5,409 nucleotides of DNA from Spirochaetaceae bacterium (GTDB lineage Bacteria > Spirochaetota > Spirochaetia > Treponematales > Breznakiellaceae), in contig JAISCO010000222.1 of NCBI GenBank assembly GCA_031265535.1, positions 1-5,409 of the forward strand, written 5' to 3'. Both the position numbers and the translations under genes were made by a program. Positions 1 through 4,475 of this stretch are shown one piece after another. A model generated the notes under the pieces. That model ran no database searches. It had not been told where the DNA came from and worked only from the letters and a program-made list of their open reading frames with translations. Numbering within the stretch: the stretch's first letter is position 1; each line of letters starts with the position of its first letter.

Positions 1-1
1 G

Positions 2-205
2 GGTGATGTGCTGGAAATTACCGGTTTATACGCGCTTCTTGACGATTTATCCGGCGATGCCTCAGGCGAATCTTTGTCTATGCCGGTGTTCAATAAAACT
101 AAGGGTGAAACTTATGCCATGCGTCTTGATGCCCCGCCACCCGCCAGCGGGTTTAAATGCGCTCCGCGGCAGCGTCCCCATAGCAAACTTTGCTCCGTGC
201 CTTAG
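2..205 (+). CDS. 3' end of an unrecognised gene with a repeat-derived C-terminus (partial)
   Basis: An open frame enters from the left edge and stops at TAG 203-205, giving 67 codons. No start is visible. The first ~44 residues (GDVLEITGLYALLDDLSGDA and on to about GETYAMRLD) look like ordinary protein with a helical stretch. I do not recognise the family. From about base 137 the frame runs into the first ~93-bp repeat copy, which supplies a Pro/Ala/Arg/Cys-rich tail and the stop codon. The original C-terminus has therefore probably been replaced or extended by the repeat. It is uncertain whether the protein is still functional. The alternative is that the real gene is already broken upstream of this window. 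Confidence 0.5.
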   Translation, partial: GDVLEITGLYALLDDLSGDASGESLSMPVFNKTKGETYAMRLDAPPPASGFKCAPRQRPHSKLCSVP

Positions 206-232
206 GGTTTGAAAAAAGCGCTTTGCATACGC
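140..232 (+). repeat. ~93-bp interspersed repeat, copy A
   Basis: The copy begins with CCCGCCAGCGGG, a 5-bp stem with a CA loop, and ends with TTTGCATACGC. Internal landmarks are GCGGCAGCGTCCCCATAGC and CCGTGCCTTAGGG, then an AAAGCGCTTT palindrome near 216-223. It is near identical to copy B, which starts 103 bp downstream. The TAG inside CCTTAGGG ends the upstream reading frame. I see no coding or insertion-sequence character. Confidence 0.85.
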
Positions 233-242
233 GCCCGCCAGC

Positions 243-336
243 CCCGCCAGCGGGTTTAAAGTCCGCTACGCGGCAGCGTCCCCATAGCAAACTTTACCCC
301 GTGCCTTAGGGTTTGAAAAAAGCGCTTTGCATACGC
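243..336 (+). repeat. ~93-bp interspersed repeat, copy B
   Basis: Same order of landmarks as copy A: CCCGCCAGCGGG, GCGGCAGCGTCCCCATAGC, CCGTGCCTTAGGG, AGCGCTTTGCATACGC. There is one extra base and a few changes around 262-272 and 296-298. It is separated from copy A by a 10-bp linker that itself contains a partial CCCGCCAG start. Confidence 0.85.
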
Positions 337-337
337 T

Positions 338-365
338 CCCGCCAGCGGGTTTACGTGCGCTCCGC
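338..365 (+). repeat. Partial repeat, copy C (5' end only)
   Basis: A 28-bp stretch identical to the first 28 bp of copy D, beginning with CCCGCCAGCGGG. After 365 the sequence departs into TCAATCCCTTGCCCACA, so only the left end of the ~93-bp unit is present. The following CTTCAATCCC-type stretch resembles CTCCATTCCCACGCC inside the inverted repeat near 2455-2469. Confidence 0.7.
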
Positions 366-392
366 TTCAATCCCTTGCCCACACCCGCCAGC

Positions 393-485
393 CCCGCCAG
401 CGGGTTTACGTGCGCTCCGCGCCGGCATACCGCATGTAGCTTTCACTCCGTGCCTTAGGGGCCGAAAACGGCACTTTGCATACGC
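393..485 (+). repeat. ~93-bp interspersed repeat, copy D (diverged centre)
   Basis: Exactly 93 bp from CCCGCCAGCGGG to TTTGCATACGC. The left 28 bp match copy C. The right end matches copies A and B (CCGTGCCTTAGGG, CACTTTGCATACGC). The centre differs (GCCGGCATACCGCATGTAGC). The 3' hairpin is preserved with a different sequence, GCCG-AAAA-CGGC at 461-472, in place of the AAAGCGCTTT palindrome of copies A and B. That suggests the structure matters more than the bases. Confidence 0.8.
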
Positions 486-501
486 GGATGACAGCCTTAT
501 C

Positions 502-529
502 ATTGCTCATTGTTAATTGCTAATTGCTA
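502..529 (+). repeat. Heptamer tandem repeat, four units
   Basis: Four adjacent 7-bp units are visible: ATTGCTC, ATTGTTA, ATTGCTA, ATTGCTA, followed by a degenerate ATTTATT. The array lies exactly between the GC-rich repeat cluster and the AT-rich HEPN remnant, so it marks a junction. Tandem heptamers of this kind can vary in copy number by replication slippage. Confidence 0.7.
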
Positions 530-540
530 ATTTATTGCGT

Positions 541-762
541 GGTATTGACAAAACATTAAAAAATATTAATATGGATGTATGGACGTTGACATTATATGAG
601 AAAAAATTAATCATAATCAGTGATGTATATATAGAATCAAGGTATCCTGGAGATTTAGGACTTTTACCTGACGGTATGCCTACTAATGAACAAGCAAAAG
701 TATTTATAGAATATAATCAAAAAAATAAGGTAGCTTTATCATGGAAACAGCATATAAATTGA
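541..762 (+). pseudogene. HEPN-domain protein remnant (C-terminal half)
   Basis: The frame is open from TTG 517, with an ATG at 571, but the recognisable part begins about base 570. It carries the sequence YIESRYPGDLGLLP followed by PTNEQAKVFIEY. This is the signature of the last two helices of HEPN-domain proteins (PF05168 type), which are often partners of minimal nucleotidyltransferases or RNases in toxin-antitoxin and defence systems. The N-terminal helices, which would carry the first half of the helical bundle and the His-Asp-Leu segment, are missing. The final helix breaks off into an unrelated tail (KVALSWKQHIN). The last 22 bp overlap the LUD gene in another frame. I read it as a decayed fragment. 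The alternative is a short expressed peptide started at 571. Base composition is much more AT-rich than the right half of the window. Confidence 0.65.
545..572 (+). promoter_or_regulatory. Possible promoter upstream of the LUD gene
   Basis: TTGACA at 545-550 and TAATAT at 567-572 are separated by 16 bp, a good match to a housekeeping sigma-70-type promoter. It could drive the LUD gene from about base 579. It lies inside an AT-rich remnant where such matches arise by chance, so confidence is low. Confidence 0.3.
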
Positions 763-1382
763 GAAATTCAAAATTCGGTCCCAGGGTGGTCGATGCGCTG
801 AAAAAGCGGTATTTCGACGCATGGTATTTTGACGATCCGGCGGAAGCGGCGGATATGCTTGTATCCCTTATTCCAAAAGAACATTTGGTTTCTTGGGGCG
901 GTTCTATGACAGTTGTAGAATTAGGTATTCAGGAACGACTAGCGAAAGAAGGGTTCAATTTAATTGATAGGGATAAAGCCTCCAATTTTGAAGAAAGAGT
1001 AGAATTAATGCGTAAGGCTTTGTTATGTGACACTTTTCTCTGTGGTAGTAATGCCATAAGCGAAGATGGACAGCTTGTAAATATTGACAATTACGGTAAC
1101 AGGACCGCGGCGATGATTTTTGGGCCAAAACAGGTAATTGTAGTGGCAGGGATAAACAAAGTAGTAAAGACTGTTGAAGATGCAATAGTACGCGCGAGGA
1201 CTATCGCCGCTCCATTGAATATACAACGTTTTCCCGATATTGCTACTCCATGCAACAAAACCGGAAGCTGTGCAAACTGCGTTACCCAAGATTCAGTATG
1301 TAATTATTTTGTAACCATCAGACTTTGTAAGCCCGCAGGACGGATAAAAGTAATATTAGTAGGGAAAAATTTAAGTTTTTAA
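741..1382 (+). CDS. LUD-domain protein (lactate-utilisation / DUF1121 type)
   Basis: A complete 213-residue protein of the LUD superfamily (PF02589; LutC/YkgG relatives). Family landmarks are SWGGSMT at 51-57, CGSNAISEDGQLVNID at 101-116, NYGNRTAAMIFGP at 117-129 and VIVVAGINKVVKTVEDAI at 132-149. The C-terminal tail has clustered cysteines (C171, C177, C180, C187, C196) around TPCNKTGSCANC, a pattern typical of the solitary LUD proteins and suggestive of a metal or Fe-S site. The classical lutA and lutB partners are absent here, so a role in lactate oxidation cannot be assumed. The ATG at 741 is preceded by AAGG at 727-730, ten bases upstream, and the start overlaps the HEPN remnant. Length is normal for the family and no frameshift is seen. 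Family assignment is strong; substrate is unknown. Confidence 0.88.
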   Translation: METAYKLRNSKFGPRVVDALKKRYFDAWYFDDPAEAADMLVSLIPKEHLVSWGGSMTVVELGIQERLAKEGFNLIDRDKASNFEERVELMRKALLCDTFLCGSNAISEDGQLVNIDNYGNRTAAMIFGPKQVIVVAGINKVVKTVEDAIVRARTIAAPLNIQRFPDIATPCNKTGSCANCVTQDSVCNYFVTIRLCKPAGRIKVILVGKNLSF

Positions 1383-1481
1383 AATGTAAGGAAGATACAA
1401 TAAAGTATTTTACTTCTGTTTTCAAAAAAAATAATTAAGAAAAAAATATAGATAAAAACAAATGGCGTACGGCACTACTGC

Positions 1482-1657
1482 ACATAACTCGGCAGCTTTG
1501 CTGCCGAGGACTGTTTACGCCGCCCCCCTTCTCGGGCTTGGCCTCCATTCGCACGGCTTATTCCGGCATATTGCCTGCCCCCGTAATGCTGCGCATTTGC
1601 TTATCAGGGCGGCCAAAACGTCGTCAAACCGTAGGTTTGCAGCAGCCGGAGTTATGC
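1482..1657. repeat. attC-like inverted repeat, left side of the toxin-antitoxin cassette
   Basis: The outer arms CATAACTC (1483-1490) and GAGTTATG (1649-1656) pair perfectly. The pairing continues inward as GGCAGC against GCAGCC(G) with one extrahelical base, as in attC sites. The ends read ACATAAC and GTTATGC, each one mismatch from the integron boxes RYYYAAC and GTTRRRY. Inside are a hairpin CTCGGCAGC-TTT-GCTGCCGAG (1488-1508), TCCGGC/GCCGGA (1562-1567 with 1645-1650), GCCTGCCC/GGGCGGC (1573-1580 with 1607-1613) and CAAACC-GTA-GGTTTG (1625-1639). It shares CTGTTTACGC, TTCCGGCA, CTTATC-GGGC and CAGCCGGA in the same order with the element at 2365-2578. At ~176 bp it is longer than usual attC sites. 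The 73-codon frame inside is a structural by-product. With AT-rich 1383-1481, it accounts for the gap between genes. Confidence 0.55.
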
Positions 1658-1725
1658 GAAATAATTTTTTGAAAAGTGTCTAAAAAGTCATACGCCAATA
1701 TACATAAAATTTTTGCAAATATCTA

Positions 1726-1754
1726 TTGACATGGGGTTATACCAATGTTATACT
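1726..1754 (+). promoter_or_regulatory. Near-consensus promoter of the toxin-antitoxin operon
   Basis: TTGACA at 1726-1731 and TATACT at 1749-1754 have an exact 17-bp spacer. This is the best promoter in the window. Initiation 6-7 bases after the -10 box would fall at about 1760-1761, on or next to the A of the antitoxin ATG, which predicts a leaderless mRNA. Confidence 0.8.
1736..1753 (+). promoter_or_regulatory. Direct repeat in the promoter spacer, likely autoregulatory operator
   Basis: GTTATAC occurs at 1736-1742 and again at 1747-1753, 11 bp apart (one helical turn), spanning the spacer and the -10 box. Ribbon-helix-helix antitoxins commonly bind such repeats and repress their own operon, alone or with the toxin. 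The assignment as operator is inference. Confidence 0.5.
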
Positions 1755-1760
1755 ATAAAT

Positions 1761-2009
1761 ATGAAAACAGCAATTTCATTACCGGATCAAGTTTTTTATG
1801 AAGCAGAAGAAACTGCCCATTATATGGGTATTTCTCGGAGCAAATTTTATTTGAATGCTTTATTGGAATATTTGGAAAAGAATAATCGTAAAAAAATCAC
1901 TGAAAAATTAAATGAAGTATATAATGACGATTATTACAAAGAATTTAAACTAATTGAACATGCAGGACTTGAAAGTATAAGGGAAATAACCAAAAATGAT
2001 ACGTGGTGA
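1761..2009 (+). CDS. Antitoxin, MazE/CopG-like ribbon-helix-helix protein
   Basis: An 82-residue protein. The N-terminal strand MKTAISLP (1-8) followed by helices at about 9-20 and 25-40, with SRSKFYLNALLEYLE, fits a ribbon-helix-helix DNA-binding domain. The charged C-terminal part (about 45-82, KITEKLNEVY through ESIREITKND) would be the flexible segment that wraps and neutralises the toxin. ATG 1761 is chosen over the upstream TTG at 1713 because the RHH strand begins right there and the promoter -10 box lies inside the longer frame. No Shine-Dalgarno sequence precedes the ATG, in keeping with a leaderless message. The gene overlaps the toxin by 14 bp, the usual antitoxin-first coupling. 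It probably represses its own promoter. Codon use is strongly AT-rich. Confidence 0.85.
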   Translation: MKTAISLPDQVFYEAEETAHYMGISRSKFYLNALLEYLEKNNRKKITEKLNEVYNDDYYKEFKLIEHAGLESIREITKNDTW

Positions 2010-2340
2010 AATATGGTGGGCAGATTTTGGAATTCCCTTTGGAAGTGAAGCCGGTTTCAGGCGTCCTGTTCTTATAGTACAAGATGACGCATTTAATGAA
2101 AGTCGAATTAGGACTATTGTTGTATTGCCTTTAACTACAAATTTGCGATTATTAGATGCTCCGGGGAATGTGCTTGTAAATAATAAAGAATCAAAATTGG
2201 GTGAAGACTCGGTGATATTAGTTGCACAATTTTATGCGTTAGACAAACAAAAATTTATTGAACGAATATCGAAAATAAAACAAGAGACAATGAAAAAGGT
2301 AGAAAATGGGATGATGTTTGTTCTTGGTATAAATAAATAA
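1996..2340 (+). CDS. Toxin, MazF/PemK-type mRNA endoribonuclease
   Basis: A 114-residue protein of normal length for the MazF/PemK family (PF02452), which cleaves mRNA at short sequence motifs and halts growth when not bound by its antitoxin. Visible motifs are RGEIWWADFG (3-12), GSEAGFRRPVLIVQ (16-29), VVLPLTTNL (42-50) and GEDSVILVAQFYALDKQKF (69-87). By alignment in memory with Bacillus MazF, Arg23 (the Arg before Pro) and Thr47 match the catalytic Arg and Thr, so the enzyme appears intact. The ATG at 1996 lies inside the antitoxin gene. A TAAGGG stretch at 1978-1983 is 12 bases upstream, a weak ribosome site, so translation is likely coupled to the antitoxin. The gene ends 24 bp before the right attC-like element. 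Confidence 0.92.
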   Translation: MIRGEIWWADFGIPFGSEAGFRRPVLIVQDDAFNESRIRTIVVLPLTTNLRLLDAPGNVLVNNKESKLGEDSVILVAQFYALDKQKFIERISKIKQETMKKVENGMMFVLGINK

Positions 2341-2364
2341 AAATGTAAAGCAAAAAATTACGTC

Positions 2365-2578
2365 GTCTAACAGTTCTGTTTACGCGCCCCAGCTGCGCTG
2401 GGGACGCCGCCTTTTGCGGTTCCGGAATTCTGTTCGTCTAGATAAGTCGCTTCGCTCCATTCCCACGCCGTTGTTCCGGCACATTTTGCCAGCCCCGGCC
2501 GCGCTTCCTGTGGAAGCGATGCTTCGCAAAGCCCTTATCCGGGCTGGCAAACCATCGCATACAGCCGGAACGTTATAC
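2365..2578. repeat. attC-like inverted repeat, right side of the toxin-antitoxin cassette
   Basis: The left end GTCTAAC (2365-2371) is an exact RYYYAAC box. The right end GTTATAC (2572-2578) is one mismatch from GTTRRRY. They pair at six of seven positions, then GTTC (2373-2376) pairs with GAAC (2568-2571) after one extrahelical A at 2372. Inside are CCCCAGC-TGC-GCTGGGG (2387-2403), GTTCCGGC/GCCGGAAC (2473-2480 with 2564-2571), an 11-bp perfect stem TTTGCCAGCCC/GGGCTGGCAAA (2485-2495 with 2541-2551) and CGCTTCC-TGT-GGAAGCG (2502-2518). The order of blocks matches the element at 1482-1657. At ~214 bp it is longer than usual attC sites. The 67-codon frame at 2414-2617 is a by-product. It fills most of the 440-bp gap between the toxin and the next gene. 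Confidence 0.55.
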
Positions 2579-2681
2579 CGATATTCTGCGGCTTCAATTC
2601 TATCGCAGCTTTGGTAAAAAGCAATGCCGGTCTTTTAAACTTTTTTCGTTTTTCAGGACAAAATCATTTCCGTCCTATTAT

Positions 2682-2713
2682 TTGATAGGATTAGGCAAGA
2701 TATTGATAGGATT
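2682..2713 (+). promoter_or_regulatory. 11-bp direct repeat upstream of the five-gene cluster
   Basis: TTGATAGGATT occurs at 2682-2692 and 2703-2713, 21 bp apart (two helical turns). The first copy is also part of an inverted repeat, TCCTAT at 2673-2678 with ATAGGA at 2685-2690, and a related TATCCTA lies at 2742-2748. This pattern, 70-100 bp ahead of the first gene, suggests a regulator-binding site. I could not define a convincing -35/-10 pair. Confidence 0.4.
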
Positions 2714-2782
2714 GTGTCTAAAATTCCTCTGCTACCGCCGGTATCCTAAACAGCAAGAAAATATTTAGGAGAAATCGTAGTT

Positions 2783-3229
2783 ATGAAAAAAGTATTTTTA
2801 CTTTCCGTGTTTACTCTATCGTTTACGCTTTCCGTATGCGCTCAAAACAACGGCGCAAACACCGCAGTACAAGGGGGAAATGTGAAAATCAAAATAACAG
2901 CCGGAAATACGGTATTAACCGCTGCTTTGCTCGATAACGCGACCGCCCGCGCCTTTGTCGACAAACTGCCTTTAACCGTCCTCATGTCCGACCTGTATAG
3001 CCGTGAAATGTGCTATCACTTCCCGGACGCATTACCAACGGACAATGTGCGAACCGCCGGATATGAAGCAGGAGAAATAATCTACTGGCCGCCACGCCAC
3101 AGCCTTGTCATCATGTACGCGCAGAATGGCGAGCGTTTCAGTATGCAGAAAATAGGGCGTATTGATTCCGGCGTTGAAGTTTTCAAAAGTACCGGAAATG
3201 TAACGGTAACATTCGAGGCGCTGCCATGA
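2783..3229 (+). CDS. Exported cyclophilin-like fold protein
   Basis: A 148-residue protein. Residues 1-20 form a signal peptide (MKKVFLLSVFTLSFTLSVCA), probably cut before Gln21. Cys19 in LSVC is a poor lipobox, though spirochaetal lipoboxes are loose. Residues about 34-147 fit the small bacterial cyclophilin-like domain (PF18050): VKIKITAGNTVLTAALLDNATA, FVDKLPLTVLMSD, EIIYWPPRHSLVIMY, IGRIDSGVEVF and the final strand GNVTVTFEAL. These proteins share the cyclophilin beta-barrel, but peptidyl-prolyl isomerase activity is not established for them. The ATG is preceded by AGGAGA at 2767-2772, ten bases upstream. The stop overlaps the next start as ATGA (3226-3229), so the two genes are translationally coupled and both products are exported. 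The precise role is unknown. Confidence 0.82.
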   Translation: MKKVFLLSVFTLSFTLSVCAQNNGANTAVQGGNVKIKITAGNTVLTAALLDNATARAFVDKLPLTVLMSDLYSREMCYHFPDALPTDNVRTAGYEAGEIIYWPPRHSLVIMYAQNGERFSMQKIGRIDSGVEVFKSTGNVTVTFEALP

Positions 3230-4056
3230 AAATGTTTTTACTTTTTTCATTCACTCTTTTTGCTGCTGTTTCCGCCGTAGCGCAAAACCGCTTTCCCAGT
3301 GATTTTGTCCTCATTAAAGGCGGAATATTCACGATGGGAAGCCCCGCGTCGGAGCCGGAGCGCGGGACGGACGAAACCCAGCACCGCGTAACTGTGGGAG
3401 ATTTTTATATCGCAAAATCATCTGTAACCCAGCGTGAATACAGCCGGCTTATGGGCAATAACCCCAGCGAATTTAAGGGAGACAATCTGCCTGTTGAAAA
3501 TGTAACATGGTTTGACGCGGTACGTTTCTGCAATGCTCTAAGTATGCGGGAAGGATTGACACCCGCCTACACCATTTCAGGTGAAGCCGTTACATGGAAC
3601 CGCAACGCCAACGGTTATCGCCTTCCAACAGAAGCCGAATGGGAATACGCCTGCCGCGCCGGTACAACAACGCCGTTTAACATAGGCAACAACATCACCG
3701 ATAAAGAGGCGAATTGTTACAATAACTACGGCTATAACAACAATTCGTCAGGCCGTGTTACCGGAGGCTACCGGGGAAGGACAACGCCGATAAATAGTTA
3801 TACGGCGAACAATTGGGGTCTGTTTGATATGCACGGCAATGCGGCGGATTGGTGCTGGGACTGGTACGGCGAATACGGCGCAAACGCGAAAACCAATCCC
3901 ACAGGCCCGGCGGCAGGCACATTGAGGGTAAACCGGGGCGGCGGCTGGAATGACTTCCCCAAGCACATACGATCCGCCTATCGCGCCGCCACGCCGCCCG
4001 GCAACTACAGTTTTAATCTTGGTTTCCGGCTTGCGCGGACACCCGAAAAAGCATAG
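3226..4056 (+). CDS. Exported SUMF1/FGE-fold protein lacking the FGE catalytic cysteines
   Basis: A 276-residue protein: signal peptide about 1-19 (ends AVA, cut before Gln20), then a full formylglycine-generating-enzyme-type domain (PF03781) from about 25 to 272. Motifs are LIKGGIFTMGSP (29-40), VTWFDAVRFCNALS, YRLPTEAEWEYACRAG (131-146), GLFDMHGN (198-205), RVNRGGGW and NLGFRLAR near the end. True FGEs have two catalytic cysteines after the GGS motif. Aligned by eye with human FGE, these positions are Asp243 and Ile248, so sulfatase-activating oxidase activity is not expected. Many bacterial members of this fold are binding or regulatory proteins, and Treponema genomes are known for multiple such paralogues. 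No sulfatase lies nearby. GAGG at 3215-3218 is seven bases before the ATG, which overlaps the previous stop. Family is certain; function is unknown. Confidence 0.9.
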   Translation: MKMFLLFSFTLFAAVSAVAQNRFPSDFVLIKGGIFTMGSPASEPERGTDETQHRVTVGDFYIAKSSVTQREYSRLMGNNPSEFKGDNLPVENVTWFDAVRFCNALSMREGLTPAYTISGEAVTWNRNANGYRLPTEAEWEYACRAGTTTPFNIGNNITDKEANCYNNYGYNNNSSGRVTGGYRGRTTPINSYTANNWGLFDMHGNAADWCWDWYGEYGANAKTNPTGPAAGTLRVNRGGGWNDFPKHIRSAYRAATPPGNYSFNLGFRLARTPEKA

Positions 4057-4104
4057 ATGATGACCGTGTTGTCTATGAAAAATCATACTTATAAGGAGAA
4101 TACT

Positions 4105-4422
4105 ATGTCTATAAATGGGATATTAATCGGGGCTATCGCTTTTTTTACAATCGGTGTTTTTCACCCGCTTATTATTTATGGCGAATACCATTTTGGAACG
4201 AAATTATGGCCGGTTTTCCTTTTTGCCGGAATAATTTTGTGCGCCGTATCGCTGTTTGTTGAAAATACTGTTTTTAGCGGCGCTCTTGGAATAATCGCCT
4301 TTAGTTGTTTTTGGAGCATCGTTGAATTATTCAACCAGAAAAAGAGGGTTGACCGGGGCTGGTTTCCTAAAAAACCAGCCGACATCATTGGTTCAACAAA
4401 CAACGAAAAAATGGCGCAATAA
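4105..4422 (+). CDS. DUF4491 family inner-membrane protein
   Basis: A 105-residue protein with three predicted membrane helices at about 5-24, 35-52 and 56-76. Motifs of the DUF4491 family are present: the N-terminal NGILIGAIAFFTIGVFHPLI, YGEYHFGTKLWPVF, and the end SIVELFNQKKRVDRGWFPK. ATG 4105 is preferred to the in-frame ATG at 4057 because AAGGAG at 4093-4098 sits six bases upstream and the family homology begins at this Met. The last ~15 residues (IIGSTNNEKMAQ) extend past the usual family end. It lies 48 bp after the SUMF1-like gene and 53 bp before the flavodoxin gene, same strand, so probably the same operon. The biochemical function is not known. Confidence 0.85.
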   Translation: MSINGILIGAIAFFTIGVFHPLIIYGEYHFGTKLWPVFLFAGIILCAVSLFVENTVFSGALGIIAFSCFWSIVELFNQKKRVDRGWFPKKPADIIGSTNNEKMAQ

Positions 4423-4475
4423 TTTTTTTGGCTGATGAAAATCGGTATACAATATTTGTTTAAGGAAAAATAAGA

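Larger units (their letters stand above)
1652..2572 (+). mobile_element. Putative integron gene cassette carrying a toxin-antitoxin pair
   Basis: If the flanking inverted repeats are attC sites, the cut between G and TT in each right-hand box (GTTATGC at 1651, GTTATAC at 2572) delimits a 921-bp cassette. It would contain a promoter, both toxin-antitoxin genes and one attC at its 3' end, all in the orientation expected of a cassette. Toxin-antitoxin modules with their own promoter are a well-known cassette type in large chromosomal integrons, and integrons are documented in Treponema. No integrase gene or attI is in the window, so membership of an array is inferred. Confidence 0.45.

Noticed and set aside
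140..485. Possible CRISPR array from regularly recurring CCCGCCAGCGGG
   Set aside because: Whole ~93-bp units recur, not short repeats with unique spacers; spacing is irregular and one copy is partial.
313..516. 67-codon open frame
   Set aside because: It lies wholly inside the GC-rich repeat cluster, shows no family-like sequence and has no ribosome site.
1488..1508. Hairpin with 9-bp stem considered as a Rho-independent terminator of the LUD gene
   Set aside because: No T-run follows the stem; the hairpin fits better as part of the attC-like element.
1462..1683. 73-codon open frame between the LUD and antitoxin genes
   Set aside because: It coincides with the folded attC-like element and its sequence is explained by hairpins.
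1713..1760. Longer antitoxin N-terminus starting at TTG 1713
   Set aside because: The extension covers the promoter -35 and -10 boxes, and the ribbon-helix-helix strand begins at the ATG at 1761.
2414..2617. 67-codon open frame after the toxin
   Set aside because: It lies within the second inverted repeat and has low-complexity composition and no ribosome site.
3748..4086. 112-codon minus-strand open frame opposite the SUMF1-like gene
   Set aside because: It is an antisense shadow of a GC-rich coding region; the sense frame has clear family motifs.
4057..4104. Longer DUF4491 N-terminus starting at ATG 4057
   Set aside because: A good AAGGAG lies just before ATG 4105 and family similarity begins there; the upstream 16 residues are hydrophilic and have no clear ribosome site.
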